64,000 nucleotides of DNA, taken from the NCBI GenBank assembly GCA_032622095.1, contig CP136066.1:105111319-105175318 (forward strand). The letters run 5' to 3'. The DNA comes from Siphonodentalium dalli. Lineage: Eukaryota > Mollusca > Scaphopoda > Gadilida > Siphonodentaliidae. The notes below the pieces were generated by a model that ran no database searches, was not told where the DNA came from, and was given only the letters and a program-made list of their open reading frames with translations. This document shows positions 41,798 to 54,157 of the stretch, piece by piece. Numbering within the stretch: position 1 is the first letter of the stretch; every line of letters starts with the position of its first letter. A program made the position numbers and the translations under genes.

Positions 41798-44133
41798 TTT
41801 TAGCGCTTTACCGGTAGATGGCGTATCGCACCTGTTCTCATCTATCGGAACGTACTTTTGTTTATGCGTACCAACATCACAGTAATCGATCAGGGTATCA
41901 GATATATAATATGAATGACACGAGTCGGGGAGGATGAGCCCAGAAGGTTTCATTACGCCACCTAGTGTGGTGTTTCTAGCATTTGGTTTTTTTATATCGC
42001 ATGGAGTACAGGGCGAATGTATTCTTGGAGATTGTTTGTACCTTACTCAATCGTACCGATATAATCACGTAGATGCCGAAATTGTAAAGTTAACGCCAGC
42101 GGTGTATAATACGTTTATGAAAATATGATAAATCCTATCGATAGAGTCAGGACAGGCTCAAATTGTAAACTTAAAGTCACCGGTGTAATAATATGTTGTT
42201 GAAAATATAAATAATCTGATAGCCTGAAAATATTGTATAACCTATTGGGAGCCCATAATAAATGGGAATAACCTATTGGGAGCCCCTGCATGTAGTGAAC
42301 TGAATTGTGGGTATTTTATGGAGATTGTTTGTACCTTACTGAATCGTACCGATATAATCACGTAGATGCCGAAGTTGTAAAGTTAACGCCACTGGTGTAT
42401 AATATGTTTATGATAAATCGTATCGATAGAGTGAGGACAGGCTCAAATTGTAAACTTAAAGTCGAAAATATAAATAATCTGATAGCCTGAAAATATTGTA
42501 TAACCTGTTGTGAGCCCCTGGTGTAGTGAACTGAATTATGGGTAATTTTAATTGGAGTGCGCATGTCTGTTTTTTTTGTAGTAACGGCCATCTTTTATTT
42601 TCTGTAATTATGGTAAGAGTTTATGGTTTAATTTATTTATTATTTAAGTTTGTTTCAATTTTTGAATGGTTTTATGTTAACCCGATAATTTGTATTTTGT
42701 AAAGAATAAAATTGTTTGAAGAAAAATGGCGAATTTCCAAATTTCCGGCTTCGGATGCTGTTCTGAGTGTCAGCTCGATAGTGAGACTGAGACTGTGACG
42801 GTGTGAGTGACTGAGAGTCTCAAGTTAGTTTATTTACAGTTGTGTTCCGAGTATTTTTTGTAGTCAAATATTAATGAAATACGCTTTGTTTATATATACT
42901 AATTTGCTTATTTATAGAAACGTGTAATATTAATTTGAAAGTTATTTCGATAGACTATTTGTTTTTAGTTGAAGATAAAACAAATTTGGAAAACAAATAT
43001 TATAACCCATTGTGAGCCTCGTGAAGTGTATTGTGGGTATTTTAATATAATTGCGCATGCGCAGTCTATATGCGTTCTTTTGGGGAAATTCGCTATTTTG
43101 GTTAAGTGAAACAATGGTATGAGTTCAATGTTTGTTTGTATATAAGAAAGTATATTGAATTTTGGAGGCCGACAATTGTATCTATTTGAAGATTAAAAGT
43201 TGCTTGTGTGTATTTAGCTGTGCATGGTTCGTTAATTAGGCCAGCCTATTGTCATATTAGAACGTCTCCAATAACATACAACCTCTCTGCAGTTAACATT
43301 GTGAATTTGGCAACAGTCCAAGCAGGCCCTCTAATGGAGCACTGTGAATTTGGCAACAGTCCAAGACACGTGGGGTATAATAACTGAACACCTGTGGCCA
43401 ACTTGATCTCCAGAATGTTTTTAAGTGGAAGGGACAGTGTAGTGGGGTGGGGGTGGAAGTTAGATTTTGAGTGTGTATGATTCACAACTTTTGTAAAAAA
43501 AAGTTAATGCACATGTAGTTGGAAATTTCATACATTATTACACTACAACATAAAGGTTAAAATACATGGTTACCATTGCCTGGTATCCCAACTAGTAATT
43601 ATTGTCCCCATTATGATGGGGACGGGGATCGAATGATGGAGGTATTTTGAGGGGGTGGGAGTCACAACTGTTATAAAGAATTTTAACAGTTGGAAATTTC
43701 ATACATGATTACACTAACTTTTTGTCCCCATTTATTTTACTGCTGTCTTGTTTGTTACTGTATTCCTGATATGTAAATAATAAAGAGCATTTATTACGCC
43801 ACCTGTGGTGTATCTAGCTGCTGAGATTTTGATATTGCGTGGTGGACAGGGCGAATGCATTGTGGGGCTTTTATTTATAGAGTTGGAAATTCCGTTTATT
43901 TAAAAGTCGGAACTACGCGACCAGTAGGCCAAGTCCAGTAAAACGGTTCGTTATAGGTGCTGGTTGTTATTGTTATTTTAACGGAATTCTGAGTTGGTCA
44001 TTCGCGAAACCAATATATTTTATATTCTATAATTAAAACCGTGGGTATATAATATATGATCCTCTTTATGGATATTGTAGGAAGGTAAATTTAGCTAAAG
44101 CGGTGGGATATCTTGCAAGACAACACATTTCGG
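41798..44133. other. region upstream of eIF4A3 with local duplications
   Basis: A block of about 150 bp (GAGATTGTTTGTACCTTACT, GATATAATCACGTAGATGCC) occurs at 42027-42177 and 42320-42466. The phrase ATTGTGGGTATTTTA with GAGCCC recurs near 42270-42320, 42500-42550 and 43015-43045. ATTACGCCACCT ... ACAGGGCGAATG occurs at about 41951-42020 and 43794-43860. The promoter presumably lies here, but I cannot place a start site. Confidence 0.6.
43052..43063. promoter_or_regulatory. palindromic TGCGCATGCGCA, NRF1-type site
   Basis: A perfect match to the NRF1 consensus YGCGCAYGCGCR, 1.25 kb upstream of the eIF4A3 start codon. The same core (CTGCGCATGCGC) recurs in the satellite modules at 57100-63090, so it may be repeat-derived rather than regulatory. 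Confidence 0.35.
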
Positions 44134-44820
44134 TTTGCGCTATAACAGCTCAATGTTTTAAGGTGTTACACAACGTCTGATAAAAAGAGTTCTATCGGGA
44201 ATATTCACACTATTTTTTCAGAGAACATGCATAGAGTAAACATAGTCCTATCGGACTATCGTAAAGTAGTTCCGTTTAATTCGGGATTAATTAACCCTCA
44301 GACTGCCGAAACTGCCGCCGAAAATCAAACTTGCCTGTTTAGAGGTCCCATTTTCGTGGCTAATGGTGATAGAATCACAATTTTTCAGTCAAGTTCATGG
44401 ATAAATTACATTACACTTAATCGGCTTATGTCCGCGGCCATAAACCTGCGTTTTGATAACAATTTATTTGAGACAAACTGTTGCGCGGGTATCAGTCGGC
44501 GCTTATCGGTTGAAGTTATTATGATCGTGCAGCCTGCGCGTGCAACAAGTGTTCAAATACAACAGAAGAAAAAAATACTATGTCAAATAAATAACGTCAT
44601 CAATGGACAGACAAGTTTCATTTCCGCGGGACACGAAAAAGCGAATTTAATGTCGTCAGTTTCGGCAGTCTGAGGGGTTTAATTAATCTCCTTTACGATA
44701 TCCCGATAGGACTATATTTACACTATGTTCTCTGAAAAAAAATGGTGTGAATATTCCCGATAGAACTATTTTTATCAGACGTTTTGTAACACATTAAAAC
44801 ATTGAGCAGTTAGCGCAATT
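44134..44820. mobile_element. foldback element, arms about 165-180 bp
   Basis: The arms 44134-44314 and 44657-44820 are inverted copies, e.g. GCTCAATGTTTTAAGGTGTT / AACACATTAAAACATTGAGC, GTTCTATCGGGAATATTCAC / GTGAATATTCCCGATAGAAC and CTCAGACTGCCGAAACTG / CAGTTTCGGCAGTCTGAG. A 148-codon open frame (44227-44673) spans the spacer and has no recognised domain. Direct repeats (TAACGGAATTCTGAG ... CCAATATATTTTATATT) lie outside, at about 43980-44025 and 45213-45260. Confidence 0.8.
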
Positions 44821-45481
44821 TTCTGGAATTTCGGACTATTTCGTCTATAAAAATACGATGAGCAACTGAAAATGTTTTTCAACATTCTGGAAGGGGTAGA
44901 TGTCCAGGTATATATGTTTAAAATTTCACGCATAAACTATGACAGATAACAAAGTTATAATTAGTTTTATAGGCCCACCATAAATCCCCTATAATAAACG
45001 CATGCCTCCGTAAGCACATGGCTTTGCTGTGGATGCTTTCGTTCCCAGCATGCATCATTCTCGCTATCTGTAAAATGTCTATGAACAATGGCTGTGCCAC
45101 GCACTCTTAGCTTTGATCCGCATTTAGAAGCATTCTGGTGTGGCGAATGAGAAACCTGCAGTAATTTATAAGCCGTAGTTCATTGTAATAATTTGAAGAA
45201 TTACTTATCTTAACGGAATTCTGAGGCGGTCCATTCATGTAACCAATATATTTTATATTATGATTTATATTTATGGCTAATAATACGATCTTGGTGGCGT
45301 TACCATTTCTGACTATGGTTTTCTTGTTTTGAGTATTGAATACGAAAAGTTTGGTGTGTCGGAGTTATCGGGACGACGGGGCTGACGGAACAAAACCAAT
45401 GCTTAAGTTACGCAATTACAATATAAAGGGACGGGCCATTCATGCAGGGCCAGTGCCAGTACACGTGGCTCACCAAAAAAG

Positions 45482-46521
45482 CAGGGGCGTAGCAAGAAAA
45501 TTATATTGGGGGGGTATAACCATTCTTCGCGAAGCGATGACCCGACGCCGAAGGCGTCTGTGGGGGGGAGCACGAGAGGGGGTCGCCCCCTCTCGATGGG
45601 GGGGGGGGTCCGTGGGTCCTCCCCCGGGAAATTTTTCTGACATTGGAAGCTTAAAGTGGCTCTCTGGTGGCTTCTGACCAATCTGACATTGTTTTCCCAC
45701 CCACTACATTATCATAGATTATATCAACATTCTTATCATTTATCAATTGTAATTTCATAAAATGGTAGGCCGATTGAAAGTGTAATGAACAAATAGGTAG
45801 GCTATATGGGAATTCATGTTGTGTTATTATCTTGTCATTAATGATGTGAAATTACTCCCATAACTGGGATAAGATATTCAGAAAGTAAATATGTCACTAA
45901 CAACCATGAGAAAGTAGACTACATGGACACACACATCACCATGGGTATGTATCGTGGGGTATTTATCGTGTGGGTATGAATAGTGTGGGTATGTATCATG
46001 GGTAGGCCTATATGTATAGTGGGTATGTATAGTGGGTAAGTATCGTGGGGTATATGTATCCTGGGTATAGTGGGGGTATGTATGGCGTGATTATGTATAG
46101 TGGTGGTATGTATTGTGTGAGTATGTATAGTGTGGGTATGTATAGTGTGGGTATGTATTATAGTGTGGGTATGTATAATGTGGGTATGTATAGTGTGGGT
46201 ATGTATAGTAGTGGGTATGTATAGTGTGGCTATGTATAGTGTGGGTATGTATAGTGTGGGTATGTATAATGTGGGTATGCATAGTGTGGGTATGTATAGT
46301 GTTGGTATGTATAGTATGGGTATGTATCGTTTGGGTATGTATAGTGTGGGTATGTATCATGGAGGTATGTATGGTGTGGGTATGTATCATGGGGGTGTGC
46401 ATTGCCGCGATCGTCGGCGATACTTCATTAGTTTTCCAAATATTTTTACTAACCTTTGGAAAATATGGGGGGGGGGGTAAATACCCCCCCCCCTTGCCCC
46501 CCCCCGGTTCCTACGCCCCTG
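45482..46521. mobile_element. hAT element with 8-bp TSD CAAAAAAG, carrying a minisatellite
   Basis: The ends CAGGGGCGTAGCAAG and GGTTCCTACGCCCCTG are inverted over the CAGGGGCGTAG core. CAAAAAAG is duplicated exactly at 45474-45481 and 46522-46529. The sub-ends are long G and C runs. Nearly half of the 1040 bp is the 15-bp tandem array. Confidence 0.87.
45941..46402 (+). repeat. 15-bp minisatellite GGGTATGTATAGTGT
   Basis: About 30 variable copies of a 15-bp unit. Because 15 is a multiple of three, both strands show repetitive open frames (VGMYS-like and YTHTIHT-like) that are artefacts of the repeat. Confidence 0.93.
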
Positions 46522-47654
46522 CAAAAAAGTAGTGATGACCGCGGACCGGTCCGGACTGGGTACCACTGAACCGCTTTTGACCGGTTTACTCCCCCCCCCC
46601 CCGGTCCGGTAGGCCTATATACGTAATTCCGGTCCGGTCCACTGTTTTACGTTGAGCTAGCTAAGTGGGCCTATATATAATACAGGATATATCTAGGCCT
46701 ATACACGCCCGATAACCCTATAGGCTGGTGGCTGTGGGTAGGCATATTGCTGTAGTGATATTGCGTGGCGGGTTTCTCAACCAAGGTATGTTTTAGATTA
46801 TAATTGATCAAATACGCTGTAAAAGGTCAGATTTGTTTATCACGTCAGATGCAGTAATGTCTGATTTATAAGTTGAACCTCTTGGTAACAATTTGGCATT
46901 GTAGAATACGTTGTTTGAAGACAAAATATCTCGGATTTTGTCGACTTTTTCAAACTTTCAAAGTAAACAGACTCCCAAATTTGCTCAGCATGTCGATTTG
47001 TAAGTTATTTTCGTGGATACATGTGGTATATTATCTCAATGACAAGACAAACATGACTGCGAACTCAAATAATGCATTTTTCAGTTAAAAAAAGCTATTT
47101 GACATACTGTCCCGTCAATATTTTGTGGTAGGCATATTGAATAGCCAAACACCGAGAGGATAGACATATGGCAAACACAGACACGCATGTAGCACAATGA
47201 TCAATAGTGGTTTTAGTCTGAGAAAAACGCTTATGTGATGCTATATTATTCACAGTGTTGTAACTTCACATCGCCCATGAGTCAGGAAACATACACTACT
47301 TATTTCCAAGAAACTAAATACTGGCAGTTGTAATGTAAAACGTTTTAACTGTGACAAACTTGCAAAATGGGGTTTTAATTGAAAATGGGGAAAGTATAGC
47401 CCAAACTATTCAGCATATTTTAATGTAAAAATATGAGCCATGCCAGCTTTGTGCAGTTTTCAGACTGAATGGTCATGGTCCACTACATATAGATAATATA
47501 GCTACCATTTATAGCCGGTTTTATTTTTGGCGTTCTGCGAAAGAATGGCGTTCATATATTTGTTTTTTTCTCTTCGACCAGAACGATTCATGTCTACGCC
47601 GGTTTATGGAATATAAACCGCACACAAATAATTAACAGCATACGATGCTATTAA

Positions 47655-48237
47655 AGGGGTACTGTACGCCAAATGTTGTTGTTGGTTTCTATAGTCTCCG
47701 AGTCGGAGAATAAGGTAACAATTTTTCCATTATTTGAAAGTCTGTTGAGTACGAAGTCATGTTACGGATGACAAATTTACCGGCATGCAAAAATACAAAT
47801 TGTCGTTGTCGAGTAATTTTTGTAAAGTTTTCAACCAAATGAATCAAATAAAAGTTATATTATATGCATACTAGTCCCATATAATCATTTAAGTTATTGT
47901 ATCGTCGCTAGTCAGTGAGTGGCTTGAGTGTTCTCCCCGTATCATCATAATATTTTAAGCGATCGTGTGTGCGATCGGTTTAAAAATCCAGTATCCCTCA
48001 ATTACAGTTTTTGATTACGGTAATTCGTAATTTAATTGACGCCATTTTATGGCTCCAGTCATAAATTCAATTTATATCAAATTATTAACTTTTAAATTAT
48101 TAAATGTTAAGATAGCCTATTAACCTGAGCGTTTACAGAATACATCTTCGACTCAAATTACTTATGTTTCTATATATTATCGATATTAGATCGTTGTTGT
48201 CACCGGAAATTTAATGAAAATGGCGTACAGTACCCCT
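47655..48237. mobile_element. TTAA-flanked MITE, ends AGGGGTACTGTACGCCA
   Basis: TTAA is at 47651-47654 and 48238-48241. The ends AGGGGTACTGTACGCCA and TGGCGTACAGTACCCCT are perfect inverted repeats of 17 bp. It is 583 bp with no coding content. The TTAA target fits piggyBac- or Kolobok-type transposition. Confidence 0.87.
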
Positions 48238-48344
48238 TTAACAATAATTCAATGTCCCGCCAATGCTAAATGTAGCTAATAGTTATACATAATTTTATGT
48301 GGTATCAATATAGGTAAAGACATTGGGCTCAGAGAAATATCAGG

Positions 48345-48388
48345 TGCTCTAGCTATACAGGCACGCTAGAACCTGTATAGCTAGAGCA
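48345..48388. repeat. perfect 17-bp hairpin
   Basis: TGCTCTAGCTATACAGG and CCTGTATAGCTAGAGCA are separated by 10 bases. No T-run follows and no gene is adjacent, so I do not call it a terminator. Confidence 0.8.
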
Positions 48389-48572
48389 TACATATAGTGG
48401 ACCTGGACCATGACCCAGTTATGCCGCATATACATAAACAGGAGCACCGAGCAATAATACAAATGTGTGTGGGGCGTTAACTTAATTGAGTGGGCGCTGT
48501 TGTCTCATGGGCTATATATATATAGGAGGAATCGCCGTGAGATTTCGTGTGCATTTATAGTGGTAAATGTTT

Positions 48573-48950
48573 TTGTCAATACCGTGGGGCAGGTTTTTGG
48601 GTGCCTCTAAAATTCACCGAGTACGATATCATATCGGAGAAATGATCACCTCAGAAAAAAACATCGTGTTGTCATCGCGGGATGATTTCAGATTTTCTGA
48701 CATTTAAATCTAAGATTCTGCTTCTAAATGCAGAAATTAGTCAATAAATCTGATAAAATGTATTAAAACTTATAAATAGTTAGTATTTATTCAGTTTATT
48801 ATGAATAATAGCACAAATTTTAGCGGGTTTTGCAACTTCCGTTTAAATTGTAATGCACATCTCAGAAATGGTTGACGTTAGAAGGCCATTAGTGAAAGAG
48901 CCGACACTTTGTAACTACTTCGTACCTAACCTGCCCCACGGTATTGACAA
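48573..48950. mobile_element. small inverted-repeat element with 13-bp outer direct repeats
   Basis: TTGTCAATACCGTGGGGCAG GTT inverts as AACCTGCCCCACGGTATTGA CAA. Outside these, CATTTATAGTGGT occurs directly at about 48552-48564 and 48962-48974, separated from the stems by 8-11 bp. This could be a MITE or a rearranged palindrome. Confidence 0.6.
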
Positions 48951-50102
48951 AAAATGCCAACCATTTATAGTGGTCCAATTGTATTTATATCTGACTCAGG
49001 CTCCGCTCAATTATCTATTTCAGAAAGAAGCTAAAATAATGTCGTAACCAGAAGAAATAAAGCCCGATCTAGATGAATCTTTGTGTTAATTTTCTTATAT
49101 TGAGCAGTGTGTAGCCCATACAATATCTTTACCAACGTATTCAACACGTATACAATACGGAAAACGTCGACGTCACGAGTCACAAATTACGTCAACTTTA
49201 TCTTGTGAACAATAACTACAAACTTTATTAATAAAGTCGCCTATCAGTTTGATAAAAATGGTTATAAATTACGACAGAAACGAATCAATAAACGCTAAAT
49301 CTCGATGTTGAATAGTTCTAGTGGGTGTGTAATAAAACACAACCACACAATATGTGTGCGTGGTGAGAAAATTAAATTATGCTGCAAGTTACAACTCGCG
49401 CCCCATCGTTGTAACGTTGTAACATTCCGCGTAACAAACTCGTGCGTTAATTTTCACGCCATGCACACATATGTGTGGTTCTGTCTATTTTATATGAATG
49501 AATAATCATTCCAGAGTGTATTTATAAAATAATATATGCCAGAATTTGCATATTGTTGGCTTTAAAGTGTTAAATTGTAGCTTGGTCAATATTTACCACG
49601 TGCCTATCAACAATGCCACTTGCCTATCATAACAAGTTTGTGCTTTGCCATGAGCCTATCTGCGGAGGCAATATGCCTGTCATAAATTTGTGATATGACA
49701 CTCAGGAAAATCGATATTTTTCCACGAAAAATATGTCTTTTATTGTGAATTTTGGTTTCATTGTATCAATGGAATGTGCATCTAGTGACATGTGTACATG
49801 AAGCCTACATATCGATATTTCTACCATTTATATTAGGTAGTTTCTTTGATAAACGACAAAAACCGGTTGTAAAATTCGACAAATTAAGTAATAAAAAATA
49901 TATCTAAAGGCACACGGCTATCACAAATGGTGTATGGATACACCAGTCATGATCCTATCTAATGCCATAAGCGTTCTCGCCGGGTGGATTCCAGAATTTA
50001 TGATTTTCCTCAAATTCTGAGCACAATGTGAAAACCGACACACAATATCACTACAGCAATATGCCTACCCACAGCCACCAGCCTATAGGGTTATCGGGCG
50101 TG

Positions 50103-51819
50103 CTATATGTCTATCGCGAATTTATTTGTCCCAACACAGCACAATTAAGTTGCGGCAATGTGGGCGCCAAATTCATGCATGCTTTGATGTCGCCGACTTG
50201 CGTGTTTATGCGCAAAGATCTTATTCAGAATGAAGGTTTTGAAAGAGTCTGAAGTATTAGGCCACTATTCAATAATTTTGTTTTAAATATGTGAACTTGT
50301 GAAGCAAAACCCTCAGTTTTGTTAACCAAGTATTAAATTGTTATTACCCGACGAAAAGATAATACATATCATGAAATCCACGACTTCCGTGACTTTAACC
50401 CAAAATTTCAAATTGCTCTACAGTAATTGACATCCATTTATTTAATAACTTCAATATGCCACGGGTGTGAAATTACTATCGTATATGCATAACTTTAGTT
50501 TGTTGTTTTCTGGTGTTTGCGCAAACTTGATACACAAGGCCTTAAATTTTCTCTGCATGCACAGAAAGCTGGTGGGCACAAATTTCAAGCATATAAGTCA
50601 TAAAATGCATTACTGCATTTTTTTATTTTTCCCCAGATAAGATGAGGTCAGTAATTTTGTTCCACATGTGGGGCCAGTCACATTTTCACTAAAAATATAA
50701 TTTTCCTTCAGAAACCCATGCATGTAATTGTTAAGTATATGATATTATCGTATGGACGCCATTTCCAAACTACACGTAATTCCGTCACGGTAATTCCGTC
50801 GCGATTTCAAAAGAAAGTTTTCATAAAAATAAAACAAGGCTAATAAACTCGATGACAGTTGTCGTTCTTATTAAATTGCAAACCGATTCAAATGATATAT
50901 CCGACTTTCAATGATTACCACCTATAAGAAAACCGTCACACCTATCGTGACGGAATTACAAAATTTGGCGTAAAATGTTCCTGAGCGTTTTGTCTAAATT
51001 AGTTAAAATTACACTAGTTACCACGTACAAAAGAAATGTTCGATGCCATATATTTGATACTACCGTTAGACCATCGCATAAAATATAGTTCTTAAGTTGA
51101 GCCATGCTAGAGTTTAACCGCTAGATTCGTCACCAAAATTATTTATATATAGGGCCTATAATGTCGCGTACAAACCATGATTTTCGGGAAACCTATTAAC
51201 CTATACATGAATTTTCGTGGTATTCACATACTTAATGTATACGGGCGACATGAGGACAATCGAGGATATGCACTCCCAGAGAGACAAACCGTTCCTCGTG
51301 AGACACAAATCAACCATCGAAATTCTTACGTCCCAAAGATTGACCCTCCCGTGTTTAGTGTGTTATAGAACTTAGGTCTGCATGCGTTGGTGTGTCCACC
51401 TTGGAATTTCAAACTACACACCACCCGGCCCCCATATTGAAGCTGACAATTTAAATGTCCGTCCAAGTCCGAGAAATTCCATTTGCACATCCCACCCCAC
51501 CCTCACCCCCGCGGGTTGGAATTTTATAATTGGTACTCCTATCATTCCCACTATAATTGCCATTATACTCCACACATTTGATCCAAGGTGGGAACTATTT
51601 ATTGGTCGATACAACATGCGCCTATTGCATGGTCTAAAACATTTCACGCTATATATAAATCTTTGGGGGGGGGGGGGTAAATAAAACTATTAGAACAAAA
51701 TTATACTCAAAGTTTCAAACTACTAAAATTTGGTATGAAATTTCCTGCCAATTTTGTGTCAGTCGTGAAATTTCCAACTATTGAACATTTTGTCCAAAAT
51801 GGGGGTGGCTATATGCTCC
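50103..51819. other. upstream intergenic, nothing firm
   Basis: The phrase GTAATTCCGTCACG occurs at about 50778-50792, and inverted (CGTGACGGAATTAC) near 50945. It recurs near 53035. No conserved peptide is seen. A G-run ends the stretch at 51665-51678. Confidence 0.4.
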
Positions 51820-51823
51820 TTAA

Positions 51824-52318
51824 AGGTACGGTTGGCCTTGGCGGTGGGTATCCTGTGAAAATATTTCCACCCGTCAAAAACCGCCACAAACAGAAAGAAC
51901 AACAAAATGTAGACAGACTTTGTCCGTATACAAATAAGAATTATCGCATAAACAGTATGTTATTGTCATATCTTTGACCATTGTTATGTAAACAAAGGCA
52001 TAAAAAGTAACTTTTTCTGGTGTTTGTTTATATTATGATGGTAAACATAAAGAGCGTTCTGTGTTGGTGAATTCCTGATATGGAACGAATAACGAGCGTT
52101 TATGCCATTTGTGTGTGATTAGCCAGCAGCATAGTGCTGTCTTCTGTAACACAATCAGACTCTTGCTTAGGTAAAATATAGTAAATCTTTATGATAACAT
52201 GCTGTTTACGCGATGGTCATGGTATATATGAACGAAACTGTATGCGTTTTAATGTTTTTCTGTTTACGGTGATTGGAACAAATATGAATATTTTCGACAA
52301 CTAAGGCCTCACGTGCCT
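51824..52318. mobile_element. possible TTAA-flanked MITE
   Basis: TTAA at 51820-51823 and 52319-52322, with weak ends AGGTACGGTTGGCC and GGCCTCACGTGCCT. The ends are only partly complementary, so this is a candidate resembling the 47655 element. Confidence 0.4.
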
Positions 52319-52663
52319 TTAAATAACGACTGATCTACCGCCCTCACCAAATTAACATGTGTGAGCATGGTGCATCCTTTATTATGTAGGGCATAACAAA
52401 ACATTTACTACCCCAGCCTTCCAGGTAGTGACACCTGGCACTTTTAATCCAAGATGGCCGTCAAAATGGCGTCAAAATTTTGGAAAATGGCGATATTCCT
52501 ACGTATTTCAGATACAAAATTACATATATATCCCGATGAAAATGGTGGAATATGGGCTACTTTTTAATTTTCTATGGAGGCATATCTTGTGGGCAAAGCA
52601 CTAAACAGATTAGTGTCAGATTGTGTCTCACAGAAATTAAAATTTCAGAAGCTCGTGGATTAA

Positions 52664-52870
52664 ATAAAAGTGTCAATGACACTGTAGCTCAACTTGGAGG
52701 GGTAATTTCATGTACTACAGTCAATGGAGCTATTAGGAATGAAGAAAGTTTAAATGTCTGAGTAAAACTAGATGTCAACACGAAGAGATATATATTAAGT
52801 AAAATCCAATATGGCCACTGTCAGCCATGTTTTCCAATGAAATTTCAAAAACTTTAATAGCTCCCATCTA
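52664..52870 (+). repeat. truncated pearl-like family 3 start
   Basis: AAAAGTGTCAATGACACTGT AGCTCAACTTGG is followed by CTACAGTCAATGGAGCTATT AGGAATG and one damaged unit with AAATCCAATATGGCCACTG. It shows the same 5' start as the copies inside eIF4A3. Confidence 0.75.
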
Positions 52871-53099
52871 GTTGGGTTTATATATAATAAAAAAATCACC
52901 CCACCGCCACAATTATGACTTAATTCAAGCTAAGAAAATGAGGTGGTCAGGTTTCCATTGTACAAACTACTTTGACTAATCTCTGACAAAATGCAAGCAA
53001 ATGAAAGCTCAAACTTGTTTGACTCGATTTTTTTGTAATTCCGTCACGATGGATTTCATGATATATGCTGTGACACTTGATTCTACCGAAGCGTCAGGT

Positions 53100-54157
53100 G
53101 TAGTAAGTTACGTCTGCCCCCCCCCCCCCCCGGTTGCTACGTTGTAGTGCTTTGCTATTGACGTCGCGTTGCTATCTCCTATCTATTTTGAGACTTCCCT
53201 ATTTGTGTATATATATTTGTCCTTTATAGAATCGAAAACGGCTGCACCGATTGGGCTCAAACTTCCCATCTAAGGGTAAAATCCCACGCGGGAATGGTCG
53301 TCGCGGCGTTTTGGAGAAGCTCAGAGCTCCCGTTCTCCATCAGACGCAATTGATTCTATCTATGATTTGCAATTGTCCGCATTCTGAAATGAAAATTTCT
53401 AAGACTGCCATTCGTTCGAGTGAATAACTCAGACTGCCAACATTATTCTGTGTCTATGATTTGCAAGGCAATTGGATCAGACGCAATTGATTCTATCTAT
53501 GATTTGCAATTATCCGCATTCTGAAATTCGTTCGAGTGAATAACTCAGACTGCCGATTGAGCTCAAACTTCCCATCAAAGGGTAAAATCTCACGGGAAAT
53601 GTCATCGAATCATTCACATACCCGTGCGACGACTCCTTCACCCGTTATCCACTCCCCAGTCACCGGCAGGAGTGCTAAATTGCCTTATACAAAACGCTCT
53701 TTATGTTTCCCATATTGGGCTTGGTTAACCGATTAACGCTCTTTATTATTGCCTTCGGTTTTCGCATTACGCTTTTGTTTACGTTATGCGGAGAGATTTA
53801 TTGGAAGTCATAAGATACGGGAACAATACTTTTGAGTTCATTTCATCCTTCGTGAATAGCAAGACAGCCATTCGTTTGAGTGAATAACTCAGACTGCCAA
53901 CATTATTCTGCGCATTCTGAAAACGGGTCAGTTTTTCCGCCCGATGTACCGTAAATCATACCTCTTTTAGGGACGGGTACCACAATTTCTCTTGATTAAA
54001 AAGGCAGAATTAACTCATTGAAAAAAAATAAAAATAATAAAAAAATAAAAAAGGCAGAAAACAATTAAATTAAAATAATTAATTAATTAAAAAAATTTAG
54101 TCTCTTTATTAAAAAGGCAGAATTAACTCATTGAAAAACAAAAAATAAATAAAAAAA
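53100..54157. repeat. mosaic of short repeated blocks
   Basis: GACGCAATTGATTCTATCTA TGATTTGCAATT occurs near 53344 and 53478. TTCGTTCGAGTGAATAACTC AGACTGCC occurs near 53412, 53527 and (variant) 53870. AAGGCAGAATTAACTCATTG AAAAA occurs near 54001 and 54114. It is the edge of the 54-64 kb repeat array and no gene is seen. Confidence 0.65.

Larger units (their letters stand above)
46704..50102. mobile_element. 3.4-kb element bounded by a perfect 60-bp inverted repeat
   Basis: 46704-46763 (CACGCCCGATAACCCTATAG ... GTAGTGATATTG) is the exact reverse complement of 50043-50102. CTATA abuts both outer ends, a possible 5-bp duplication. No frame above 71 codons is inside. It hosts the TTAA-flanked MITE at 47655 and the inverted repeat at 48573. 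Confidence 0.75.

Noticed and set aside
41798..41953. Longer eIF4A3 N-terminus from the Met at 41953
   Set aside because: The extra 52 residues have no eIF4A3 counterpart and the Met at 41797 has a better start context. It is kept as a possibility but not preferred.
44227..44673. A real gene in the foldback spacer
   Set aside because: The start and end of the frame lie in the inverted arms. Composition is ordinary and no domain is recognised. Listed only as a finding.
46091..46480. Long repetitive open frames on both strands
   Set aside because: The 15-bp minisatellite unit is a multiple of three, so frames stay open on both strands. This is repeat artefact, not protein.
48345..48388. Transcription terminator hairpin
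   Set aside because: There is no following T-run and no adjacent gene. This is eukaryotic DNA, so a Rho-independent terminator is not expected.
51382..51684. 100-codon plus-strand open frame near 51.5 kb
   Set aside because: It is overlapped by a frame on the other strand, has no recognisable domain and runs into a poly-G tract. It is most likely fortuitous.
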